From contig JAQBPB010000026.1 of NCBI GenBank assembly GCA_028287745.1, positions 18,313-82,312 of the forward strand: 64,000 nucleotides of DNA, written 5' to 3'. This document shows, piece after piece, positions 1 to 6,854 of this stretch. The position numbers and the translations under genes were made by a program. The DNA is from Chloroflexota bacterium. Its GTDB lineage: Bacteria; Chloroflexota; Chloroflexia; Chloroheliales; Chloroheliaceae. Under the pieces are notes generated by a model. The model made no database searches, was not told where the DNA came from, and saw only the letters and a list, made by a program, of their open reading frames with translations. Each line of letters begins with the position of its first letter. The stretch's first letter is position 1.

Positions 1-1159
1 GGGTATAAAGCAGGGCCAGGTAACCTCCCTGACGCCGGTAAAAGCGGTGTACCTCCGCGGCAGTCGAGCAGCCGGTGTAATGGGCAAATTCGGACCAGCC
101 GTATTTACCTGAGTCCAGGGTCTTCAGGACGCGGAAAGATGTTTCGAGTCCCTGGTTGCTCAGCCAGCCGAGCAGCTCGTTAAAATGAACGTCTATACTG
201 ACCGGTTTTGGTTTGTATATAAGCCGGTAACCGGAGTCAAACTTTAGCCTGACCACGCTCCGGCCGCCCCGGTGGCTGTCCCCGGCGGCTTCAACTTCTA
301 CCAGTTGGCCCGGACTGCCGGTTTCGGGCCAGAACAACCGGCCAAGCTTTTCCCAATCCGCGCACAGATGGCCTAGAAATTCCAGGCTGAAATTCAGCCA
401 GTTACTTACGGTAATCACAAGCTGGCGAGCAAGCACCGGGTACTCTTCCAGGAGCACCGCCAGGTTAGCCGGTTGGCTCAGGCGAGAAATAAAATTGTTA
501 AAGCGTTCCTGGGGGGTTTCACCTTCCAGGCGTCCCTGGACGCGGGCTACGTTTATTTCCAGGGCGATAACCCTGGCTAATTTAGTGGCAAGCAAGGCGG
601 GTAAATTTGCCAGCAGCTGCCCGGTCACAATTTCGGCTTTAAAAGGTACTTGCGGATATTGGCCGGCCAGGGCCCGGATGCCCGCCTGAAGCCGGGCAAG
701 GTTAGTCGCTACTAAAGGTTTAATAAGGTTAAGGAATAGCAGTTTATTTTCCCGGTCTTCGACATCCGGCAAAATTAAGTCAAAATTTATTTCTTCGTCC
801 TGGTTTTCAAAGGCTGCTACAAACTGCTCTAACCAGCCGGGAATGAACGGAGTCCGTGAGAATAAAGCCTGTTCCGGCTCAGCCAACAGGGCCAGTAAAT
901 TTTCTTCAGTCAGGTTATCGGCGGCCACCCGCTGTTTGAAATAATTGGCTTTATTAAAGGGAGGTTGCTCTTGCCATTTCTGGAACTGACGCCGGGCTTT
1001 TTCACCGGGAAAGTCAGCCGGGGTTTCTTGCAAACCGGTCACCTGTCCTGCCAGTCCGGCTCTTTCTGACAGAAACAAGGCCCGGTACCAGGCCGGATTG
1101 TGCGTGGAAAGAAGATTTAATTTCTGGTTTTCAGTAATTAAGTCAGCCATTTTACTCAT
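1..1159 (-). CDS. lanM: Class II lanthipeptide synthetase LanM, N-terminal part (cut by window edge)
   Basis: I translated the minus strand from an ATG at 1159 (an in-frame ATG at 1150 is also possible); the frame stays open to base 1, giving about 386 residues of a protein usually near 1000. The end of the visible part carries signatures of the LanM dehydratase domain (DUF4135): YKPKPVSIDVHFNELLGWL around residues 312-330, then YGWSEFAHYTGC and FYRRQGGYLALLY at the edge. LanM dehydrates Ser/Thr of the precursor and its C-terminal cyclase, outside the window, makes the thioether rings. The gene lies about 120 bp downstream of a precursor gene on the same strand, so the two form one biosynthetic unit. 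No strong Shine-Dalgarno precedes either start. Transporter/protease genes would be expected further left. Confidence 0.9.
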   Translation of the reverse strand, partial: MSKMADLITENQKLNLLSTHNPAWYRALFLSERAGLAGQVTGLQETPADFPGEKARRQFQKWQEQPPFNKANYFKQRVAADNLTEENLLALLAEPEQALFSRTPFIPGWLEQFVAAFENQDEEINFDLILPDVEDRENKLLFLNLIKPLVATNLARLQAGIRALAGQYPQVPFKAEIVTGQLLANLPALLATKLARVIALEINVARVQGRLEGETPQERFNNFISRLSQPANLAVLLEEYPVLARQLVITVSNWLNFSLEFLGHLCADWEKLGRLFWPETGSPGQLVEVEAAGDSHRGGRSVVRLKFDSGYRLIYKPKPVSIDVHFNELLGWLSNQGLETSFRVLKTLDSGKYGWSEFAHYTGCSTAAEVHRFYRRQGGYLALLYT

Positions 1160-1212
1160 TTCTATAATAAAGCTTTACAGGATTAATCCGGAAACCAAAC
1201 TTTTTAAAGTGA

Positions 1213-1242
1213 AGGCAGAAGCCTTTTAAAGGGCTTCTGCCT
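1213..1242 (-). terminator. Stem-loop between lanthipeptide precursor and lanM
   Basis: An 11-bp inverted repeat (AGGCAGAAGCC pairing with GGCTTCTGCCT) with an 8-base loop lies in the 124-bp gap between the precursor and lanM. In the minus direction it is followed by only a short, interrupted T stretch, so it is more likely a partial attenuator or mRNA-stabilising hairpin than a full terminator. Such an element would let far more precursor than synthetase be made, which is usual in lanthipeptide operons. Confidence 0.6.
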
Positions 1243-1283
1243 CGATGGTTACTTTTTCAAATTAGTGGAAAGCTAAAATGAAA

Positions 1284-1499
1284 TTAGCAGCCGCAGCCCT
1301 GGATTTTCGTCCGAGCGCTGTAGCATTCAGGTGTGCGGTAAGGGGGGCGGCCACCCGAAATTTCATCAAGCTCTTCCTCCTGCAATTCAAAATCGCCGAC
1401 GGGGTTGGCGGGAAGCTTGGCAAGCTGTTCAGGAGTAAGGCTATTGCGGTACTCTTCGTCTTTCCAGGCCCGGGCAATATCGATTTCGTCATTGTTCAT
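1284..1499 (-). CDS. lanA: Mersacidin/lichenicidin-type class II lanthipeptide precursor
   Basis: A 71-residue peptide. Residues 1-50 form a typical leader of the mersacidin/lichenicidin family: DIARAWKDEEYRNSLTPEQ, then an LPANPVG segment, an acidic stretch ELQEEELDEISGG and a double-glycine cleavage site at 49-50. The 21-residue core starts RPPYRTPECY and ends IQGCGC; it has three Cys (core positions 9, 19, 21) and exactly three Ser/Thr (Thr6, Ser11, Thr14), enough for up to three (methyl)lanthionine rings. The TPEC segment recalls the Thr-x-Glu-Cys part of lipid II-binding rings, but position 4 is Tyr where that motif normally has Thr, so the match is partial. An AAGGAG ribosome site sits 7 bases upstream of the ATG. 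lanM follows on the same strand. Antibacterial function is inference. Confidence 0.88.
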   Translation of the reverse strand: MNNDEIDIARAWKDEEYRNSLTPEQLAKLPANPVGDFELQEEELDEISGGRPPYRTPECYSARTKIQGCGC

Positions 1500-1684
1500 T
1501 TATTTTCTCCTTGAAGTTTAATTTTTGACTGCGTTACCTTTTGGGGCGCAGAAAATAATACTTAGCTTGACCAGGTTGAAAACCTGTCTGGCTAAAGCTT
1601 ATCCTGACGATGGTCAATGAAAATGAATTAGGTCAAATGCAAATCTAAAATTGATGTTTTAGATTGTTCGAGTGGTACGGAATA

Positions 1685-1713
1685 ATTATACGAAAATTAA
1701 ATTACTATGTCTG
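1685..1713 (-). promoter_or_regulatory. Putative sigma70 promoter of the lanthipeptide operon
   Basis: On the minus strand CAGACA (1708-1713) and a perfect TATAAT (1685-1690) are separated by 17 bases. Transcription would start near 1678 and leave a leader of roughly 180 bases before the precursor ATG. The -35 box is weak, so the assignment is tentative. Confidence 0.45.
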
Positions 1714-1810
1714 TGAGATAAATTACATTTATTTAAGATAAGAAAAAAGGAAAGAAAATATTTAATTGGCAAATTTCAAAGAGAAGTGATTACAAAGGCG
1801 AAATCACATA

Positions 1811-1850
1811 TTGACAGTGCTTATAAGCAATGATATTATTTCAATAATAT
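1811..1850 (+). promoter_or_regulatory. Sigma70 promoter with overlapping operator for the ArsR-like regulator
   Basis: A consensus TTGACA (1811-1816) and TATTAT (1834-1839) are 17 bases apart. A perfect inverted repeat, ATATTATT and AATAATAT with a 2-base spacer (1833-1850), overlaps the -10 box, and GCTTATAAGC (1819-1828) is a second palindrome between the boxes. This placement suits an autorepressor. The downstream gene encodes a winged-helix regulator. Confidence 0.65.
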
Positions 1851-1925
1851 TGGAGCACTACAATTAAACTGTTGTAATTTATGTAGATTTAATTTCATAT
1901 GCTACGTAAAAGCTGAAACGACATA

Positions 1926-2882
1926 ATGGAAGATATTGAGCTAACAAATCGAGCTTTAACGCTATCGAACATTAAAGATACAGGTCAATTAAGGCTTGTG
2001 TTAAAAGCACTGGACTCAGATAACCGGCTGCGCATCCTTGATTACCTGTCTAATAAAGTAGCAACGCTCAGCGAAATAGCAGCGGTTATGGAACTTCCAA
2101 TTTCAACAACTGCCCTGCATATAGACACCCTGAAGGAAGCGGGTTTGATTAGCATCCAGCACAAACCTTCTACCCGGGGCGGGATCCAGAAGGTTTGTGC
2201 CCGGATGTACGACCGGATAGAAGTGCGCCTGCCGGTCGTCAAGCCAGAACGGGAGCAGTCAGTTGAACTTTATATGCCGATTGGGAAGTTTATTGACTGC
2301 CAGGTTACGCCGACCTGCGGCCTGTTAACCGACACGCATATAATCGGATTTCTGGATGACCCGGCCTCCTTCTACGAGCCGGAAACCGCCAATGCTTCGT
2401 TGCTCTGGTTCCACCAGGGTTATGTGGAGTACCGCTTTCCAAACCGTTTACCGGCGAATACCACGGCGAAATCGCTTAGGTTAAGCATGGAAATCTGCTC
2501 GGAAGCCCCGTTGTACAACCTGGATTGGCCCTCTGATATTACTTTATGGATTAACGGTGTGGAAGTGGGCACCTGGACAAGTCCGGCGGACTTTGGCGGA
2601 GAACCGGGCCGTCTTACGCCCGCCTGGTGGACCCGGGGTACTCAGTACGGCTTGCTAAAATTCTGGCACGTCAGCGAACAATTGTCGGAAGTGGATGGCA
2701 TGAAGATATCAGCGGTTAATATACACGACCTTAAACTTAAAAAGTCACCTTTTATTTCTATACGAATCGGGGTAAAAGCGGATGCGCAGCACGTCGGCGG
2801 CCTCAATTTGTTCGGTTCCAAATTTGGCAATTACCCACAGGACCTGGTGCTCAGCCTCGGCTATCGGACCCTGGGAAATTAG
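1926..2882 (+). CDS. ArsR-like winged-helix transcriptional regulator
   Basis: The 318-residue protein has an N-terminal winged helix-turn-helix (about residues 20-100: VLKALDSDNRLRILDYLSN, then LSEIAAVMELPISTTALHI, HIDTLKEAGLI), the pattern of ArsR-type regulators. The remaining 200 residues are rich in Trp and beta-type segments (LDWPSDITLWINGVEVGTW) and resemble a jelly-roll or ligand-binding module. That fits a group of predicted regulators often found beside glycoside hydrolases. The start has no clear ribosome site but follows a good promoter. It lies about 90 bp upstream of a GH2 gene on the same strand, so it probably senses the sugar or product handled by that enzyme. The effector is unknown. 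Confidence 0.75.
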   Translation: MEDIELTNRALTLSNIKDTGQLRLVLKALDSDNRLRILDYLSNKVATLSEIAAVMELPISTTALHIDTLKEAGLISIQHKPSTRGGIQKVCARMYDRIEVRLPVVKPEREQSVELYMPIGKFIDCQVTPTCGLLTDTHIIGFLDDPASFYEPETANASLLWFHQGYVEYRFPNRLPANTTAKSLRLSMEICSEAPLYNLDWPSDITLWINGVEVGTWTSPADFGGEPGRLTPAWWTRGTQYGLLKFWHVSEQLSEVDGMKISAVNIHDLKLKKSPFISIRIGVKADAQHVGGLNLFGSKFGNYPQDLVLSLGYRTLGN

Positions 2883-2971
2883 GGCCCTTACCGGTTAAAA
2901 GTTGTTGGAAGTTCAGGTAGGACTGTAATCAGGTATGTTAAATAAGCAGTAAAACGAAAGGAAATGTGTTA

Positions 2972-4822
2972 ATGGAACGAGATGAGAACCATCCGAGGCC
3001 CCAGTTAATACGCGAAAACTGGACGGACCTGGGAGGAAAATGGGGCTTCGCCTATGACGATAGCAATGTAGGGCTGAATGAAGGCTGGGAAACCAGGTCT
3101 GAAGTTTTCAATAAGATCATTACCGTACCTTTTCCACCTGAATCCGAGGCCAGCGGCATCGGGGATAAAGCTTTCCACCCGGTAGTGTGGTATCGCCGCA
3201 CTTTTCAGCCTGACCCGGCCCACCGGCAGGGCCGCCTTTTATTACACTTTGGCGCGGTAGATTACCAGGCCCTGGTCTGGGTAAACAACCGGTTGGTGGC
3301 CCAGCACGAAGGCGGCAATACGCCTTTTACCGCCGATATAACCACGGCCTTAGACCCCGAGAAAGCCGATCAGGTTATCGTGGTGCGAGCGGAGGACCAG
3401 CCGACCGACCTTACCCAACCACGCGGCAAGCAGTACTGGGAAAAGCAGCCGCGCCGTATCTGGTACGACCGCACCACCGGCATCTGGCAGCCGGTCTGGT
3501 TGGAATATGTAGCCGAAACTTATATTGCTGAAATACGCTGGACTCCCGACCTCGACCGGGGCTTGCTAGGCGTAGAAGTCAAGCTCAATCAAAAACCGGC
3601 CCGGCCCTTGAAACTGCATATTGAGCTTTCAATCCGGGGCATCTCGCTGGCGGAAGATGACATTAAAGTAGAACGCTCCGAAGTACGCCGCGAAATTGCC
3701 CTTGAACCGGGCGAAGTAACCATGAACCGGGAAGAAATACTCTGGTCACCCATGTATCCAAACCTGATTGACGCCGAGCTAAGTTTGCGTGAAGGTGATA
3801 GGGTACAGGACCGGGTGTTGAGCTACGCCGGGCTGCGCAGCGCCGCCTTCAACCGGGGTTACTTTTTGTTGAACGGGCGGCCCTACTACCTGCGCCTGGC
3901 CCTTGAACAGGGCTATTGGCCGGAAACGCACCTGGCTGCCCCCAGTAATGAAGCCCTGAAGCGCGAAGTGGGACTGGCTAAAGAACTGGGCTTTAACGGC
4001 GTGCGTATCCACCAGAAGGTGGAAGACCCGCGCTTTTTGTACTGGTGCGACCGCCTGGGCCTGCTGGTCTGGGGAGAGATGGCTAATGCCTATGTCTTTT
4101 CAGCCACAGCCATCGAGAAATTCACGCGGGAATGGCTGGACGTGGTACGCCGGGATTACAGCCACCCCTGCATTATTACCTGGGTGCCTTTGAACGAAAG
4201 CTGGGGCGTACCGAACCTGGAACAGGACTCTATGCAGCGCAGCTATGTTAAAGCTCTGTACAATCTCACTCACGCGCTGGACGGCACCCGGCCGGTTATC
4301 GGGAATGACGGCTGGGAACATGTAGTGGGAGATGTCTGGGGTATTCACGATTACGCGCCGAGCGGGTCTATTATTCGCGAAAGGTACGGCTCGGCTGAGG
4401 CGGTTAAACAGGCCCTGGCACAGACCCAACCACACTATCGCAACCTGATTTTGCCGGAAAACACCCATAAAGGTGAGCCGGTGATGCTGACCGAGGTAGG
4501 CGGGTTCAGTCTTTCGCCGGGGCAGGGCGAAGCCTGGTGGGGTTACGCGACCGCCCATGATAACGAGTCTTTCCTGGCGAAATACACCGACCTGATCCAG
4601 GCCATCCTGGACTGCCCGACTATTACCGGCTTTTGCTACACGCAATTAACCGATACGGGCCAGGAAACAAACGGGCTGCTGCGGGCTGACCGCACCTCCA
4701 AGCTTGATCCAAAAGCAATTAAGGCGGTGACTGCCGGGCCTACAAAGGCAATGCCGGGGGAGATAATTAAAAACATACAGCTGGCTACGGAAATTACTTC
4801 TTTCCAGGAAGGCGGCGTATAG
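2972..4822 (+). CDS. Glycoside hydrolase family 2 (beta-galactosidase/beta-glucuronidase type)
   Basis: A 616-residue GH2 enzyme with the usual order: N-terminal sugar-binding jelly roll (about 1-170, with FHPVVWYRRTFQ and LHFGAVDYQALVWVNN), immunoglobulin-like domain (about 180-280) and TIM barrel. The acid/base Glu is seen in ITWVPLNESWG and the nucleophile Glu in PVMLTEVGGFS. There is no signal peptide, so it acts in the cytoplasm on imported sugar. The ATG at 2972 is preferred because AAAGGAA lies 8 bases upstream; a GTG two codons earlier is the alternative. It follows the ArsR-like regulator and ends at a strong terminator shared with a convergent LacI gene. The exact substrate (beta-galactoside, glucuronide or mannoside) cannot be read from the sequence. 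Confidence 0.9.
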   Translation: MERDENHPRPQLIRENWTDLGGKWGFAYDDSNVGLNEGWETRSEVFNKIITVPFPPESEASGIGDKAFHPVVWYRRTFQPDPAHRQGRLLLHFGAVDYQALVWVNNRLVAQHEGGNTPFTADITTALDPEKADQVIVVRAEDQPTDLTQPRGKQYWEKQPRRIWYDRTTGIWQPVWLEYVAETYIAEIRWTPDLDRGLLGVEVKLNQKPARPLKLHIELSIRGISLAEDDIKVERSEVRREIALEPGEVTMNREEILWSPMYPNLIDAELSLREGDRVQDRVLSYAGLRSAAFNRGYFLLNGRPYYLRLALEQGYWPETHLAAPSNEALKREVGLAKELGFNGVRIHQKVEDPRFLYWCDRLGLLVWGEMANAYVFSATAIEKFTREWLDVVRRDYSHPCIITWVPLNESWGVPNLEQDSMQRSYVKALYNLTHALDGTRPVIGNDGWEHVVGDVWGIHDYAPSGSIIRERYGSAEAVKQALAQTQPHYRNLILPENTHKGEPVMLTEVGGFSLSPGQGEAWWGYATAHDNESFLAKYTDLIQAILDCPTITGFCYTQLTDTGQETNGLLRADRTSKLDPKAIKAVTAGPTKAMPGEIIKNIQLATEITSFQEGGV

Positions 4823-4917
4823 CGGTTTAGAATATCCTGCCAGGTGAGATAGTATAAAATTTTATTCGTTTGTTGAGTAGAATTTTGAGTTAATCATCCG
4901 AATGGAAACCAAAGCCT

Positions 4918-4948
4918 GCCACCTGTCTAACAACCCTGGACAGGTGGC
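4918..4948. repeat. Stem-loop in the convergent intergenic region
   Basis: GCCACCTGTC (4918-4927) pairs perfectly with GACAGGTGGC (4939-4948) around an 11-base loop. It sits directly beside the larger terminator hairpin and may be part of the same termination region downstream of the GH2 gene. The 4823-5211 gap between the convergent genes holds nothing else I can identify. Confidence 0.55.
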
Positions 4949-5006
4949 TAATAAATAAAAGAGGTGCCAGCTTCCGATAGCGAGCCAGCACCTCTTTTAT
5001 TTATTA
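4949..5006. terminator. Bidirectional Rho-independent terminator
   Basis: A long inverted repeat has arms reading TAATAAATAAAAGAGGTGC (from 4949) and GCACCTCTTTTATTTATTA (to 5006), with a short imperfect inner part. The A-rich arm on one side and the T-rich arm on the other give a U-tract in both directions. It serves the convergent GH2 (plus) and LacI (minus) genes. Confidence 0.8.
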
Positions 5007-5211
5007 ATGTAGATTAGTACTTTTCAGCGCTTGAACTGTCCCGGCGCTATTAGACACCCTGTCGCGGTTACATAGGGCCGGTTAAGCCTGTGTTACCGGA
5101 CTTAGACGAGCATGGAAGCGTCAAAAAACGGTATTTGACCGGAGTAGTCACACCGCTGGTCAGGAAAAGATACTGTAATGGGTCGTACCAGGCAATGCCG
5201 GTTAGTTTGAA

Positions 5212-6261
5212 CTAAGAAGGCGAGTAAACTTTGTAATTGAAATCATTACGGACCACGGTAGCTACCGACTCTCTGATCAGTAATTCGGTATTCAAGACAG
5301 GCAAATTCGGTTCCTGGTTCTCTATCAAATTCAGGGCGGCCTGGGCCGCCGCGATGCCTATTTCGGTTAGAGGCTGCCTGACGGTAGTCAGGGGGGGAAT
5401 GGTGTAGGCCGAACCGGGCTGGTCGTCATAGCCAACAATTGAAATATCGTCGGGCACGCGCATGCCGTGGCGGTAGAAGCCTAACCTGGCGCCCATTGCC
5501 ATCATGTCGTTACCGGCAAAAAGGGCCGTAAAGCGCACGCCCCTGGTGAACAGCACGCCCACCCCAAACAAACCGGATTGCTCCTCGAAATCGCCTTCTA
5601 CAATAAGCTGCGGGTCCGGTTCAAGACCGGCGTCCCGGAGGGCCTGTTTATAGCCTTCGAAACGCTGCATGCCGTCCGGCACATTCAGGGCACCGGTGAT
5701 ATGGGCGATACGAGTGTGGCCGCGTTCAATCAGGTAGCGGGTAGCCTGGTAAGCGCCCTGAAAATTGGAAACTACCAGGCACTGTTTTTCCAGGCCGGAC
5801 AGCTTTCGCCCAATCGAAATCAGGGGGATTTCTTTAGCAATTTCAAGAAGATATGTTTCATCAACCTGGTTCCACAAAGTGACAATCGCGTCAACCCGCC
5901 GGGCCACCAGCAGGTCAAGTAACTTGCGCTCTTCTTCCAGCCTGTAATTGCTGCTGGCTACCAGCGAGCGATAGGGCGTCAGTTCCAGGCCCTGCTCAAT
6001 GCCATTGATGATAGTGTTGTAGAAAATACTGGCGCTCTGGGGTATCAGGATACCGATGGTCATGGTGCGGCCCCGGCCCAGTTCCTGGGCGACCAGGTTT
6101 GGCTTGAAGTTCAGGTTCTGGACCGCTTTTAGCACCGCTGCCCTTTTAGCGGGGTCCACTGGCATACTATTATTAAGCACCCGCGAAACGGTGCTGGCCG
6201 AAACACCCGCTTCGTTAGCGATATCAAATATAGTAGTAGAATTGCGCCTTTTTTTGCTCAT
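5212..6261 (-). CDS. LacI-family transcriptional repressor
   Basis: A LacI regulator of 349 residues. The N-terminal helix-turn-helix reads IFDIANEAGVSASTVSRVL, followed by a hinge helix (NFKPNLVAQELG) and a periplasmic-binding-protein-like effector domain (TMTIGILIPQ onward, with the usual LFAGNDMMAMGA and VPDDISIVGYDD motifs). The ATG at 6261 is chosen over a GTG two codons upstream because AGGTGG lies just in front of it. The gene is divergent from the CUT1 importer operon beginning at 6855, and LacI-type operator sequences occur in the shared promoter region, so it most likely represses that operon and itself. The inducer is presumably an oligosaccharide or a product of the GH2/GH5/GH35 enzymes. 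Confidence 0.93.
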   Translation of the reverse strand: MSKKRRNSTTIFDIANEAGVSASTVSRVLNNSMPVDPAKRAAVLKAVQNLNFKPNLVAQELGRGRTMTIGILIPQSASIFYNTIINGIEQGLELTPYRSLVASSNYRLEEERKLLDLLVARRVDAIVTLWNQVDETYLLEIAKEIPLISIGRKLSGLEKQCLVVSNFQGAYQATRYLIERGHTRIAHITGALNVPDGMQRFEGYKQALRDAGLEPDPQLIVEGDFEEQSGLFGVGVLFTRGVRFTALFAGNDMMAMGARLGFYRHGMRVPDDISIVGYDDQPGSAYTIPPLTTVRQPLTEIGIAAAQAALNLIENQEPNLPVLNTELLIRESVATVVRNDFNYKVYSPS

Positions 6262-6312
6262 TGCCACCTGTCTGTAGTCTTTGCAACTTATTGCAAGATT
6301 AGCTGATGTTAA

Positions 6313-6324
6313 GAAAGCGGTTTC
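6313..6324. promoter_or_regulatory. LacI-type operator-like site
   Basis: GAAAGCGGTTTC is close to the family consensus with a central CG flanked by GAAA and TTTC, with one mismatch in the symmetry. It is about 50 bp upstream of the LacI start and suits autoregulation. Confidence 0.5.
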
Positions 6325-6369
6325 AAGTTATAAGAGGTTTACCCGGTTTTGCAGTCTTTATTATAACCC

Positions 6370-6391
6370 GTCTTGAAATAAATTTCAAGAC
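6370..6391. promoter_or_regulatory. Perfect inverted repeat in the divergent promoter region
   Basis: GTCTTGAAAT (6370-6379) and ATTTCAAGAC (6382-6391) form a perfect 10-bp inverted repeat with a 2-base spacer. The TTGAAA/TTTCAA half-sites recur at the importer promoter (6589-6617), which suggests one regulator binds both. Confidence 0.55.
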
Positions 6392-6588
6392 CTTGCAAAA
6401 AATGACATTTTTATCATTCACAACCATTCAAAGCTTTTAAAGCCGGATTTAAATACTGCTAAAAACGGCATTGCGAAGAGAAAACTGCTTAAAAGAGGAA
6501 GGGAATGGAGCCTTTTAACCTGGCAGTAATAATTAACGAGCCATTTTATGCCGGTTGCTTAAATTTAACCAGTTTTGGGGATTCTCTC

Positions 6589-6630
6589 TTGAAAGAATCT
6601 CTTGACACCGCTTTCAAACTATTGTATCAT
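6589..6630 (+). promoter_or_regulatory. Sigma70 promoter of the importer operon with overlapping half-sites
   Basis: TTGACA (6602-6607) and TATCAT (6625-6630) are 17 bases apart, close to consensus. TTGAAAG (6589-6595) and CTTTCAA (6611-6617) form an inverted pair around the -35 box, so a bound repressor would block polymerase. The leader to the ATG at 6855 would be about 215 bases. Confidence 0.65.
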
Positions 6631-6791
6631 TCTATTATTACAAATCTTACAATGCAGTATTTAAAAATGGTTATCAAACGCGACTCTACACTCCAGGCTG
6701 ACAAATCAATACATAAATATATATAACGATGGACTCAGTCAAAAGGTAATTTTCTACACGAACAATCTATTGACCAGTTTTAATGAAAGGT

Positions 6792-6840
6792 AGTAGTGCT
6801 TGCTACTTTTCGAAGATTTCGGCTTGCCGAAAATCTTTTT
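6792..6840 (+). promoter_or_regulatory. Attenuator-like leader hairpins before the sugar-binding lipoprotein gene
   Basis: AAGATTTCGGC (6813-6823) pairs with GCCGAAAATCTT (6826-6837, one bulged base) and runs straight into TTTTT, which is the form of a Rho-independent terminator. The Shine-Dalgarno AAGGAGG follows after one base. A smaller upstream stem (AGTAG 6792-6796 with CTACT 6803-6807) lies next to it. Either transcription attenuation or control of ribosome access is possible. Confidence 0.5.
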
Positions 6841-6854
6841 CAAGGAGGAAAACT

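Larger units (their letters stand above)
1500..1925. other. AT-rich divergent intergenic region
   Basis: This 426-bp stretch separates the lanthipeptide locus (minus) from the ArsR-like regulator (plus). It is much more AT-rich than its surroundings and holds the two outward-facing promoters annotated separately. I see no further gene in it. Confidence 0.7.

Noticed and set aside
1278..1514. 78-codon frame on the plus strand opposite the lanthipeptide precursor
   Set aside because: It is the shadow of the precursor, which has a strong ribosome site, a family leader and a lanM downstream.
6505..6726. 73-codon open frame on the plus strand with a purine-rich stretch before its ATG
   Set aside because: The near-consensus promoter of the importer operon (6602-6630) lies inside it, the peptide resembles nothing I know, and the composition is that of an intergenic region.
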